A DNA stretch of 64,000 bases. Origin: Capsaspora owczarzaki ATCC 30864. Its lineage: Eukaryota; Opisthokonta; Filasterea. Below are positions 1 through 9,683 of the stretch, piece by piece. The number at the start of each line of letters is the position of its first letter. Position 1 is the stretch's first letter. A program made the translations under genes and the position numbers. The stretch is from assembly GCF_000151315.2 (NCBI RefSeq), contig NW_011887297.1, forward strand, positions 1 through 64,000. Direction: 5' to 3'. Below the pieces are notes generated by a model. It was not told the origin of the DNA. It did not search any database and saw only the letters and a list, made by a program, of their open reading frames with translations.

Positions 1-926
1 GCATCAGGTTCCTCGAAGAAGTGGAAACCATCATCACCACGCACCTGCATCCGATCGTCGACGGAGAAGCGCAACCCGCCCTTCCGATGATTGTCGGCGG
101 CGACTTCAACCTCTGCTTGAGTAATCAACGCAACTACTTGTCCTCCTCTACTCATCCCCCGCCGTTGGATCCTGCGCAGAGGTTCTTTGCCAACCTGACC
201 TCCCGGCTCAACCTGTCCGAGTCGTGGACGGAGTGCCACGGCAACAAGCATCTGTACACCTGGTCCCCAACAGGCAACTCCCCTGGTTCCAGCAGACGCA
301 TTGATTACATCTTCACCAACGATGCATTTCCCTTTACCCCCGTCTCCTTCGAGGCTAAGGAAACGAGGTCCGACCACCGAGCTCTCATTGCGGCTTTCCA
401 CCACGTTGACCACCAACACCGTCCTCCGCCATTCAGACTGAACTCCCGGCTCCTGACGGACCAGCGTCTGCTGGACTTTGTCCACACGTGCATTGATCAG
501 CTGAACGAGTCCATCCGGCTGTCGAAAGATCACGCCCCCCTGGCCTGGGACATTTTCAAATCCAGAGTTGTCCGCTACGCGTCGTCCCTTGGCGCCTACG
601 TGGCCAAATGCAACCGCATTGACGAGGAAGCTTGTCATCATCTCATCACCCACGTCGAATGCCTGATGCAGGATCCCCTGCTCACGGCGGACCAGCTCAA
701 ACGTCTCCAGGACGCCCGCTCTGGCGCTGTAGCTGAGCTCCAAGAAATCGCTCGTACCAAGGCTGAAGGCGCCAGGTTGAGGTCGCACCACCTCTCGTGT
801 GCCCTCACCGAACGCTGCACCAAGGTGTTCTTTAGCCTTGAGCGTGAGTGCATCAAAGCCCAAACCATTGCCAAACTCACGGTGAACGGCGAGGACTTTA
901 CTACTCCGAACGACATAGCATCCGTG

Positions 927-1401
927 CTGCACGACTTTTACTCCAAACTCTATGACTCTGAACCAATCGACGAGGCTGCCCTGAGCGAGGTCCTTGCGCA
1001 AGCAAATCCGGCGCGAAAGCTGTCCCGAGCAGAACAGAAGTCACTGGGCGCGGATCTCAACCCGTACGAGATTGCTGTCGCTATCGAGAACACTGCGCCT
1101 GACAAGAGCCCCGGTCCTGACGGCCTGACAGGTGCCTTCTATCGCACATTCCAGGCACGCCTCTGCTACGCATTGTCCCACGTAGTGCTGCACGACTTTT
1201 ACTCCAAACTCTATGACTCTGAACCAATCGACGAGGCAGCCCTGAGCGAGGTCCTTGCGCAAGCAAATCCAGAACAGAAGTCACTGGGCGCGGATCTCAA
1301 CCCGTACGAGATTGCTGTCGCTATCGAGAACACTGCGCCTGACAAGAGCCCCGGTCCTGACGGCCTGACAGGTGCCTTCTATCGCACATTCCAGGCACGC
1401 C
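927..1401 (+). repeat. Tandem duplication inside the LINE reverse transcriptase
   Basis: About 235 bp (first copy near 927-1161) are repeated from about 1187 to 1401. Both copies encode the RT entry segment from VLHDFYSKLYDSE to GAFYRTFQARL. The second copy lacks 21 bp present in the first (around 1010-1030), a clean seven-codon difference, and is otherwise nearly identical, so the duplication is young relative to the decay of the element. Confidence 0.9.
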
Positions 1402-3207
1402 TGGTCGTACCATCGATGCCAACATCCATCTCATGCGCGACTTGCTCGATTTGTGCCGCGTGTGCAACATTCCGGGTGTTGCTGTCTTGCTGGACTCGGA
1501 AAAGGCATTCGACAGAGTCGATCACCAATTCTTATTCCAAGCACTCCGCAAGTACGGCGTCGGTGAGAGTTTCATCAGTTGGATGGAACTGCTCAACACT
1601 GGCTGCCAATCCCGCGTTGTGTACAACTGCACCATCTCGCTTCCATTCCCGATCAAACGATCTGTGCGTCAAGGGAGCGTCGAAGCGCCGTTCTTGTATG
1701 CCATCTACGCCGGCGTCATCTCCGACTATGTCATCCACAAACTGCGCGACAAGATGCTCTCTCTGGCCCTGAGGTCTGGTCCTCAAATCGTGGAACCCAG
1801 CTTGTTTGCTGACGACACTTCGATCTTCCTGTCGGATCCCAACCACATCCATGCCCTGTTTGAAGTCTACGCAACAGTTGGCAGGGCTACCAACCTCAAG
1901 ATCAACGAGGCCAAAACCTCCGTCCTGCGTCTCGGCCCCCTTCGGGATGCCGATCCGCCGGACGGCTTGGCTCATCTCCAATGGGTGCCGTCAGGACTCG
2001 AGTCCTTGGCGTGCAACTCGGCTACGGCGATCTTGCCAAAGCCAACTTCGAGCCCTGCAAGCCAAGGTCGCGCGTGCGCTGGGTCGTTGGTCGCGCCACA
2101 GTCTCTCGATCGCTGGCAGGGTCCTGATTGCCAACGCGATCGGACTCTCCCGCGTCTGGTATCACTGTCGCTTCATCCACATGCCCAACACGTACTCCAA
2201 GGCACTGTCCGACACTGTCAACAAATATCTCTGGAAAGGCCGATTCTCCCCGGTCGCCAGGAAGGTTGTGACCGCTCCTCCCAAAACGATCATGTTTGGG
2301 CTTGGACTCATCGATCTCCCCACCAACATTGCAGCGACGGCTGCCCAAGCGCTAATCAACTTCCTGTCGCCTGTCCCCAGCTTCTGGAAGTTGGTTGTCA
2401 ACCACCTCGCCGAAGTGGCTGACAGACCTGCTCGGCTCTCCGACAATCCTGTCGCCGAGTACACGGCCATGCAGCGGCTAGTCGCCAAATTCCCGTTCAG
2501 ACTTTCGCTCTCGGTGTTCTGGCACCATGCCTTCAGGGCGTGGCGCAGGCTGCTCCCTTTCTCTGAGCCTCCTCGCTCGAAAAACGAACTGCTCGCCACT
2601 CCCCTCTGGCGCAACCCCATGCTTGACAAGATCGACTTCTGGATGCTACGGAAACACGGCATCTCGTACCTCCATCATCTCCACTCTGGCAAGAAATGGC
2701 AGTCGGCCCGCGATCTCCGCGAGTTCTACGACTCCCGTCTGCCACAGGTCGAAGCCAGACTCCAAGTGATCCGCTCCAAAGTCTCGCTCATCGACCCGTC
2801 CAAACTGCGGAACGCCCCTGTGCGCTTCCGCGAGAACGATTGGGTTGTTGACTCGTGGGGCTTCCTCCGCAGAATCTTGGAAACTCCGGCCGCCGACGCC
2901 TTGTCTGTGCGCGTGAAGCCCTACGTGTTCCGCCTCCACGGTCAGGTTGTGGTGCCCAAGCACATCCTCTCAGCCAGGCTCCCGCTAGCTGAACTCACCC
3001 CAGCAGTGGTCTCGGATTGGACCTCTCCGTCTGCCAAGCCCCACACCAAGAAAAGCGACCTGCTGATGCAGCTCGCTGAAGCCTATCCTCCACCAAAACA
3101 CCCTTAGGTCGAAGGATTCTTCTTTGGCTCTCTGATGCGTCTCGACGTTGACCCAACCCGGCTGCAGCTGCGTGGCGCTCTGAATTGAGAATGCCCGCTA
3201 CTGGCTG

Positions 3208-3225
3208 GTGTTAGGTATCTAACCA
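3208..3225. repeat. 18-bp near-palindrome, copy 1 (GTGTTAGGTATCTAACCA)
   Basis: The 18-mer contains a GTTAG / CTAAC inverted repeat around a GTAT centre. An exact second copy lies at 5861-5878 inside the DNA transposon. This copy sits between the end of the long RT frame and the zinc-knuckle region of the LINE and is followed by a perfect hairpin (3234-3257), suggesting a small insertion within the LINE. I do not recognise the sequence. Confidence 0.75.
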
Positions 3226-3233
3226 ATTTGCCC

Positions 3234-3257
3234 ATGTCAACTTCGACGAGTTGACAT
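3234..3257. repeat. Perfect 9-bp-arm hairpin within the LINE
   Basis: ATGTCAACT and AGTTGACAT form perfect inverted arms around the 6-nt loop TCGACG. It begins 8 bp after the 18-bp near-palindrome, in a stretch where LINE coding similarity is lost. Confidence 0.7.
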
Positions 3258-3785
3258 TGTACCTTTTTAGGTCAGTTGGTTTTGGGAGGGCAAACTCAAT
3301 CCCTAACAGCTGGCACTCTATCCCAAACACATCGAGGAGTGCAAAAAGCGCGTGCACATTGTGCGATGCACCTCATCCGACGCATCGCTGCGCAATCTTC
3401 GCCACATGCTCACGCCCGCCCCGGTCAAACCAACTGCCCTGGTCGAGTGGGAGCAAATCCTAGGACCCGTGCACTGGTCCAAACTGCGCCGCGACATGAT
3501 GCAACATGATGACCAATCTTGTCCCGCGCCCTCATCTGGCGCATCGCCCACAACACCGAGTACCTGGGTGAGATTCGCCTGCTGTCTCGCCGCGACAAGC
3601 TCACCAACGAACAACTCCGCGAGGAGTCACACAGTGGCGCGTTCGCCTGCGTCCACTGCTTCCGACTTCAAGGCACCCGTGCCCCTCTCGAAAACTGGCT
3701 GCACATGATTGTCCACTGCCCCCTGGCTGTGGCGGTCTGTGTCATGATCAGAGCTCGTTCCACGAAGACACGAGTAATGGGTTGA

Positions 3786-4203
3786 TGATGAGACTAATAA
3801 TCGGGAAACAAGAGACTTCACTTCTCCAAAGCCACGAGTGAACACACTCCAGGTACACATCAATCCATAACATGAACAACAAGCCACAAGTACAAACTAG
3901 CATCCACCGCATTCAGTAATCCAAGAACATTCATCTGAATAAAGTGCAGCTTGGTTATTGACCAGAAACATGGCGAAACGCCGCAGCTTCAGCGTGCAAG
4001 GAGAAAATACCTCGTAAAAACCGCTTCCCGCCTCCAAATTATCTTCTACAGATGTTTTGCATGTAAGACCTTGGTAGGGTTAGCCAGGCAATGTTGTTGT
4101 AAAGTGTTTTATTTCACTTTGCAGACTGACTATTCCAAATGCATGCAAACAAACAATACAAAGACATCAACGCTCAGTCTTCTTAGCAAAGAACGACCCA
4201 GTC
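3786..4203. other. Intergenic, nothing recognised
   Basis: Between the LINE and the 29-bp hairpin repeat I see no gene, terminal repeat or RNA structure I can support. It is AT-richer than the flanking coding DNA and may include LINE 3' UTR or target DNA. Confidence 0.5.
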
Positions 4204-4232
4204 GGGACCGCAGAGCCTGCGGGTCCTGACAT
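4204..4232. repeat. 29-bp hairpin repeat, copy A, upstream of tRNA-Asp
   Basis: An exact inverted copy is at 52800-52828. The core folds as GGAC-CGCAG, loop AGC, CTGCG-(G)-GTCC, a 9-bp stem with one bulged G. Copy A ends 117 bp before tRNA-Asp; copy B lies 83 bp beyond the 3' end of tRNA-Leu. No other copy was noticed in the window. Confidence 0.85.
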
Positions 4233-4349
4233 TGCAAGTTGATGGCAGCGTGCATGTGGCTTCAGATGATTGCTCGATTTGGTCGAACAGTTCCTTCTAT
4301 GTACTACTGACTCGAGGCTCGTCCGCCCAAGAGACTTCCATCAAGAGTT

Positions 4350-4421
4350 TCGACTGTCGTATAATGGTTAGTACCGTACGCTGTCACCGTGCAAATCCGG
4401 GTTCGATCCCCGGCAGTCGAG
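4350..4421 (+). tRNA. tRNA-Asp(GUC): tRNA-Asp (anticodon GUC)
   Basis: A complete cloverleaf can be drawn. The acceptor stem TCGACTG pairs with CAGTCGA (7 bp). The D arm carries ATAATGGTTAGT. The anticodon stem GTACG/CGTGC (one T-G pair) holds the loop CTGTCAC, with GTC at positions 34-36. The T arm is CCGGG-TTCGATC-CCCGG, which also provides the internal B box. The discriminator base is G, as expected for tRNA-Asp. No intron. A T run suited to RNA polymerase III termination starts at 4424. Confidence 0.97.
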
Positions 4422-4423
4422 CA

Positions 4424-4431
4424 TTTTTTTT
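4424..4431 (+). terminator. Pol III terminator of tRNA-Asp
   Basis: A run of eight T residues starts 3 bp after the discriminator base of the tRNA, the usual RNA polymerase III stop. Confidence 0.85.
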
Positions 4432-4718
4432 GCTCTTTATTTTTTTTTCCTTGCCGGCTTGTGTGTGGTGTTGTTGTTGTCGGTATTATTGTTTGTTGTT
4501 GTTCTTGAAGCCGTGAATCATTCTTGAATACAGGATTTCACTGAAAAAAGCTACCAAAAACACGAACTGTATGCGCTCAGTGCGAGTGAAGACTTTGAGC
4601 CGTAGCATGTTTTTGGTGATCTTCTCCAACTTGTGCGAACGTCATAAACGATTATCGTGATGCTTGTTGTTCTCTTGCTCTGCAGTCGCCGTCGTTGGTA
4701 CTACTGTACACTGGATTC
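4432..4718. other. Intergenic between tRNA-Asp and the DNA transposon
   Basis: T/GTT-rich sequence with no gene or repeat I can support. Confidence 0.5.
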
Positions 4719-4752
4719 CAATGAGGAGTGGATTGATGTGCAGGGTCTCCGT
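4719..4752 (+). repeat. Left terminal inverted repeat of the DNA transposon
   Basis: Matches the reverse complement of 6956-6990 with only a few substitutions; both contain GATGTGCAGGGTCTCCGTT on the inner side. Confidence 0.88.
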
Positions 4753-5167
4753 TCTCGGCGACTTTGGTACCGCTTGGGACCGTTGGGTGAACACTCCGGA
4801 TTGAAATACATTCGGTGACCGTTTGAAAGTGCTTTCGACACCGTTTTTGAAACATTTCGAATTTGGGTGCACCAGTGACCGTTTCCCGGGACCGTTTGTA
4901 AAACACCACCGTTTTGACTCGACCGTTCCAAGAACATGGCCGTTTCGGTCGGACTGACCGTTTTTTCGGCACTCGCACCTTGCGCACCTTGTGGATTCTG
5001 GCGTTGTCGAGGACAATGATCGCCTTGTATCTCACGCCCGCCATGGGGAAGCTGACACCAAAGCATTCCTCGCTTTCAGCGAAAAATTCAGTGTTGTCTT
5101 GACCTTCGTCCAGCTCATCCAGCCGCAGTTCCTCGTTCGACGGTACGTAGTTTCCGCCTTGCGCCTC

Positions 5168-5195
5168 GTCATCGTCGTCGTCGTCGTCGTCATCG

Positions 5196-5252
<57 letters not shown>

Positions 5253-5283
5253 ACATCATCATCATCATCATCGTCATCGTCGT
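5168..5283. repeat. (TCA/TCG)n triplet tract within transposon
   Basis: A near-continuous CAT/CGT triplet array that reads as poly-Asp on the minus strand. It is a microsatellite expansion, not independent evidence of a gene. Confidence 0.9.
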
Positions 5284-5784
5284 CTCCGTACCGAGCGCGC
5301 CGAGGTCGATGAGCACTGCGGGAAGTGCTCACGTGCGATGCCGAGCTGCTTTGCGGCAGCAGTTTCAGTGGTTCCACGAGCGGCTGCGCGAGCTGGGCGG
5401 AGGGCCATCAAGTGACGACGGGCAGTGCTGCTAGCAGCTGTTGCTGCGGAGGTGCCAGTGCTCTGCTCAGATTCGGACTGGTCATGCTCTGAGTCGCGAA
5501 AAGATCGGGCCAACGTGCGATGGTGAAACCCACGGCCTCGTGTCGATGGATGCAGTGCGTCTGCCTCTGCGCAGGGCGGGGCGAGTGCCACCCTCGAAGA
5601 GGACGAAGCTGGGAGACTTGCGAAACTCGAGGAAGACGAAGCTTGGTGACTGGAACTCGAGGAGCTTGCCGAAGCACCATGTTGCGCCTGAGAGCCCTGC
5701 TCTTCATCGTCGTCGCTATCTTCGACGTGTAGAGATTTCTCTGCATATCTGATCGTGGCGGTCTCGGGCTCGAGAGGCTGCTCT

Positions 5785-5955
5785 GGGAGGGTGGTGGGAT
5801 CGATGCCGAGCGCCTCTTGATCCAAGTCTGGATCTTGATCCAAAAATGTCCAGCAGCTCCGTGTTAGGTATCTAACCAGGGAGGGTGGTGGGATCGATGC
5901 CGAGCGCCTCTTGATCCAAGTCTGGATCTTGATCCAAAAATGTCCAGCAGCTCCG
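5785..5955. repeat. 77-bp exact direct repeat flanking a 17-bp insert
   Basis: 5785-5861 and 5879-5955 are identical. Between them lie only the 17 bases TGTTAGGTATCTAACCA, which with the preceding G form the same 18-mer seen at 3208-3225. The duplicated segment is part of the transposase remnant. Confidence 0.92.
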
Positions 5956-6955
5956 CCATCGCTTCAGCGAAGACTTCCCCGTTGACCGTGCGCATGCTGA
6001 CCTTAGAGTAAAGCATGCCTTTCATGCCGATCGCCATGATCAGGGAAAAGTTTGGCGCTCGGATGGACTTGACTGTCTCAACGGCTCGCTGCCCTTAAGT
6101 GCCCGTCCTCGGGATGCGTGCTGATTGACATTGAAGCCGCTTTCGTCGACGTAGATGACCTTGAGCGGATCGGGCCCGTTACTCAGGAACGTCTCGGCCC
6201 AATCCTTTCGCATGTCAATCACGCGCTGCGAATTTTTTACCGAAACCTGCTGCCAAATCCTCTTGTAGGTGAAATTTGCGCGTTTCACCGCCCGTCCAAC
6301 GGTCGCTGGGTGCACGGTGATATTGAATCGCTGCAGCAGCATTTGTGCAAGCAGCCTATTGGTCAAAGCAGAATGCAGCTCGACTTGTTGGCACATGAAG
6401 GCGATGTGCTCGGAGGTCAGAATACTCCGGTTTGGCGGTGTTCTTTTCTTCGCCACCCAGGTGCCGTTCTCCCGGTATTGTCGCATACCATCCGAGATAG
6501 TCGATGCAGGGTGTCCGGTGATTTTAGCGGCCTCTACTTGTTGTTTGACGCGATTCAGAACGGTGCTAACGATCAACTCGCGCTCATCGTCGCTCAACTG
6601 CACGCGTTTGCGTGGCTGGCGCTGCTCGTCAACTTGATCTGTGTTGATATTCACAGGCATATCGAATGATTTGGAAAGAAAGAAGACTGGGGTAAGAAAA
6701 GTCGACGTGCACTTGGAACCATGTTCCTACCAATAAACGTGCGTACTTGCAACGGTCCCGTGTTTTGTGCAACGACATCGTTCAATACCCAAATGGTCAC
6801 CAATGCACATTGGAACGAAAACTGTTGTTGCAACGGTCGCCGGCTGCACTTCAAAACGGTCTTGCACTTTGAAACGAAAACGAGTGTTCACCAAAACGTT
6901 CCGCAAAGTAACTTTCAACGGAGTGTGCATTTACAACGAAAGTGCTGCACGCTGG

Positions 6956-6990
6956 AACGGAGACCCTGCACATCAATTCACTCCCCATTG
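6956..6990 (-). repeat. Right terminal inverted repeat of the DNA transposon
   Basis: Inverted partner of 4719-4752, immediately followed by a TA dinucleotide. Confidence 0.88.
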
Positions 6991-7073
6991 TAACTCACTT
7001 TAAACCCATGTGTAAAAATGAACAATAATTCAACAATAACCAGAACAACAAAAAGCCAAAACATATCACTCAT

Positions 7074-9509
7074 TCACAGCGATTGAAGGAGCGAATTCAT
7101 CTCATCCATTGCTGCTGAGCTCGGGGCGATCGACGCGCGGGAATCAATGCACGCTGGAGCTGAGGCACCGAGAGTGGCTGTCTCCGAAGAGGGAGCTGAC
7201 TCGTCCAGCGAGCCAGAGACCTTCGTGAGCATGGTGCTGATAGTTTCGAACGGATTGGACGACGAAGCACCTTCCGCCGGCTCCTCGACCGATGCAGCAA
7301 GAATAGCATCGACTTCAGGCGCCTTGAGAGTGGATGGGGAAGGAGGCCCCATCTGAGCAAGTTTCTCTCGCACGGCAACAGCCTGTAAATCGTGCTTGTT
7401 CAACGACGTGTTGCGAGGCGGCGCAACAGGGCGAGGAGCGACCTCTGCAACTGGTCGGAAGGAATTCAAAAGAAAACAAGCGAAAAGGTAAGTCAACAAG
7501 CAAGCCGAATGAACAACAAACAAGCAAACAAACAAACAACAAGCAATGGTCAGTACCTGCTGCAGAGTCACTCTTGGGTGCCTCTTCCTCCTCCGAGTCG
7601 GAGCCCAAGATCTTCTCGCCTTGGGCCAGCAAATCCGAAATGTCGAGCGAGCCATTTGTAACCGCAGTGCCTGCACTCGCGCCGTTGCTGTTGGTCGCCT
7701 GTACTTGCTGGAAAGTGAGATGTCTGGCATGCAACGAGAGTTGTGAGCGAGCAGGTGTCAACGACACACAACCTGGAACGAGCAAGATTGTGGCTCGTGA
7801 CATGCAGCAGGAAAAAAGAGCAACAGAAAGAAAAACCACAAAAGCAAAAGCCCAGGGGAAACAAAAACCAAGCCCGAGTACATCCAAGAAAGCCTGCCAG
7901 TGCTTACTCGATACCGCTTGCATGTGAGCCGTCTGATACCCGACGAATGGCGTCGAGCCAGCCATCCAGCTCGTCCTTGAAGCTCGCGACACACAAGTAA
8001 TTGCGGTCTCGGGTCGCGATTTCAAAGGCAAACTGGTGGCCAGGGATGGAAATCTCTGCGGTGCCGATGGATGCAGCCAGGTTGATGATGCCCAGAGGAG
8101 TTTTGGCGTCCTGGGTGCGGTAGTACAAAATGGCGTTGCCGCGCAGGACAAACCACCGCTTCTTCCACGTCTTGACGGAGCCGCCCTGCTTGGTCAAGTA
8201 GCCCTCGTGCACAATGGGAGCGGCAAGGATGGACGCGACGCCAGCAGGCTGCGAGAGGCTCGACGGAGACTGCGCCGCCGTGGCTGCCAGCGTCTCTGTG
8301 AGGATGCTCAGCCAGTCGTTCATTTCAGACTCTGAATCTGCGACGAGCCAGTATGTGCGCGATGGGGTGACGCACGCAATAGCAAAGCGCTTTCCTGCCA
8401 CCTCGGGATCCGCATCCGCCTTCCGGACCTCGGCGACATCTGCGAGGCTGATTGTGCCCAGCGCCTCTGCGTTCGCCTGCAGCGCGGCGCGATCCGTCTT
8501 AAAGTACTGCAAGCTCGCAGGCGTTGTCAGTCCCGCCGGCTGCAGCACAAACCATCTTCGTTTCCAGCTCTGTGATGAAAATAATTGCGAGTCGCGAACG
8601 CATGAAAAGTGAGTTGTCAAAATTTGTTGGTCGTGGTTGGTTTTTTTTTTTCTGCCCGGAACAGAACAGAACAAAGCCAAAAACAAAGCCAAAAGCAACA
8701 ACAACAACAACACAAAGTCGTGAAGGGTTTCTTTGTTTCTTTGTTTCTTTGTTTCTTTGTTTCTTTTTTTTTTTTTCTTTTTTTTTTTGTTTTGGTTTTG
8801 TTTTTCTATGGCTGATGCATTGGCAAATCCATCCACGCGTGTTCAATGCGACACTGCCGCCGCCGCCGCCACCACCACTCCTTCACCACCACTCGCATCC
8901 GAGAGTGCCATGTTCGCGATTTGTCCACCGGCGCTTCGTGTCTGCTCACGGCCTGGCCGTGATGTTGAGCTGCTTCGCTGGCCTTTCACATTGGCCCACT
9001 GCGACAGTGTATGTGTATGTGTGGGTATGAATGAAGCGAGGCTGCACCACCATCATCACCACCATCACCATCACCATCACCATCACCATCACCATCACCA
9101 TCACCACTACCATCACCACCACCATCACCATCACCCCGCTCTTCCACAGCAGACAGAAGCCGACTTGTAGATCAAAAAAAAAAAAGAAAGAAAAAAAAAA
9201 GCTCCACTCTCTCTTCTTCTTCTTCTCTTTCGTGTGTCACTCTGGCTGCTGCTGCTATAATGAAGGAAGTGGTGGTGATGCACGTCTCGCACAAGAGAAA
9301 GAGAAGAGAGAGAGACACACACACAGGAGTCCGCGTGCTGAGCGACAGGAAAAGCCACTCTCAACCTCAACCTCAACCCTCACTCACTCACTCACTCACT
9401 CACACTCACTCTCGACAACAACAAACAACAGACAACAGACAATAGCAGCACAATAGCTTGCCTTGACGCTGCCGCCCTGCTTGGTCAGATAGCCAGACTT
9501 GAGCGACAT
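7074..9509 (-). CDS. Tandem pleckstrin-homology (PH) domain protein
   Basis: Inferred exons on the minus strand are 9509-9462, 8569-7908, 7723-7557 and 7444-7074, giving 415 residues with all phases closing. Residues about 3-120 are a first PH domain that starts SGYLTKQGGSVK and continues, across intron 1, with SWKRRWFVLQPAG. Residues about 135-235 are a second PH domain (EGYLTKQGGSVKTWKKRWFV to KDELDGWLDAIRRVS). The remainder is acidic and Ser/Pro-rich, probably disordered. PH domains bind phosphoinositides or protein partners, so a membrane-associated adaptor is likely; no enzymatic domain is present. Intron 1 begins with GC rather than GT (AAG|GCAAGC) and keeps the PH motif in register. 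The two PH domains resemble each other even at DNA level at their starts, suggesting internal duplication. Confidence 0.85.
8570..9461 (-). other. First intron of the PH gene (GC-AG), rich in simple repeats
   Basis: An 892-bp intron with donor GCAAGC and acceptor ATCACAG. It contains long T runs (8640-8800), a CAC/CAT array at about 9047-9134 and CACTCA repeats near 9380. The CAC/CAT array yields poly-His or poly-Met frames that are not genes. Confidence 0.7.
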
Positions 9510-9683
9510 TCGATGATCCCTTCACGACAGACAAAGTAAGACTGAAAAAAAAAAAACACCCGCCAAGTTCTGAGAAAAGCAACAACCGAAATGAAAATGC
9601 ATCCTACAGTATGATTCATCGCAGATAGGGGGGAATCCCATTCGACTTGGCACGCACTCGCAGTCCAGGTTTCAGATCCATAG

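Larger units (their letters stand above)
1..3785 (+). mobile_element. Non-LTR retrotransposon (LINE, L1/Tx1-like), decayed, 5' end outside window
   Basis: The segment encodes, in order, the C-terminal part of an APE-type endonuclease (GGDFNLCL near 90-115; SRRIDYIF near 290-320; SDHRAL near 370-390), a reverse transcriptase, and a C-terminal zinc-knuckle region (CVHC then HMIVHC, 3640-3730) like that of plant L1 and Tx1 elements. The RT motifs are SPGPDGLTGAFY, then SEKAFDRVDHQF (about 1496-1530), then FADDTSIFL (1806-1832), followed by the thumb motif LSIAGRVLIANAIGL. The coding frame changes several times: near 1402, where a piece of RT between the fingers and palm is missing, near 1840-1990, and again between 3107 and 3519, so no intact ORF2 remains. 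An internal duplication sits at 927-1401. No poly(A) tail or target-site duplication is visible at the right end, so 3785 is only the last recognisable coding position. The 5' end and ORF1 lie left of the window. Confidence 0.9.
4990..6660 (-). pseudogene. Broken DDE transposase of the IS630/Tc1/mariner superfamily
   Basis: Reading leftward from the ATG at 6660, the protein has an N-terminal helix-turn-helix region (LSDDERELIVSTVLNRV; HPASTISDGMRQYRENG), a second DNA-binding segment (LTNRLLAQMLLQRFNI; HPATVGRAVKRANFTYKR), then the first catalytic Asp in VIYVDESGFN (about 6150). The frame shifts near 6060 and resumes with APNFSLIMAIGMKG and VNGEVFAEAMAELLD. About 290 codons of Asp/Ser-rich low-complexity sequence follow across two further frames before AIIVLDNARIHK near 5010, the second catalytic Asp. 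The third acidic residue and C-terminus are missing: after the second Asp the frame runs into the subterminal repeats. Whether the acidic stretch belonged to the original transposase or arose by repeat expansion cannot be decided here. Confidence 0.82.
4719..6990 (-). mobile_element. IS630/Tc1/mariner-type DNA transposon, degenerate
   Basis: The element is bounded by imperfect terminal inverted repeats of about 34-35 bp (4719-4752 and 6956-6990), both beginning CAATG at the outer edge. The right end is followed by TA (6991-6992), the usual insertion target of the superfamily; the left flank reads TC rather than TA. Inside lies a broken transposase gene on the minus strand. Both subterminal regions carry multiple ACCGTTT-like motifs (4780-4970) and their complement AACGGT (6750-6960), probably transposase-binding sites. 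The interior holds a long Asp/Ser-rich stretch and a 77-bp duplication. It looks non-autonomous now. Confidence 0.85.

Noticed and set aside
4652-5843. Poly-Asp and Ser-rich minus-strand frames as an independent acidic protein gene
   Set aside because: They sit inside the transposon between transposase fragments and consist mostly of triplet expansion; no start, splice or conserved domain supports a separate gene.
1-7000. LTR retroelement or Polinton content
   Set aside because: No long terminal repeats, gag, protease, integrase or capsid-like frames were seen; the retroelement is a LINE and the other element a plain DNA transposon.
9031-9170. Poly-His/poly-Thr/poly-Met frames in the CAC/CAT array
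   Set aside because: The array lies in the first intron of the PH gene and codes only for repeat residues.
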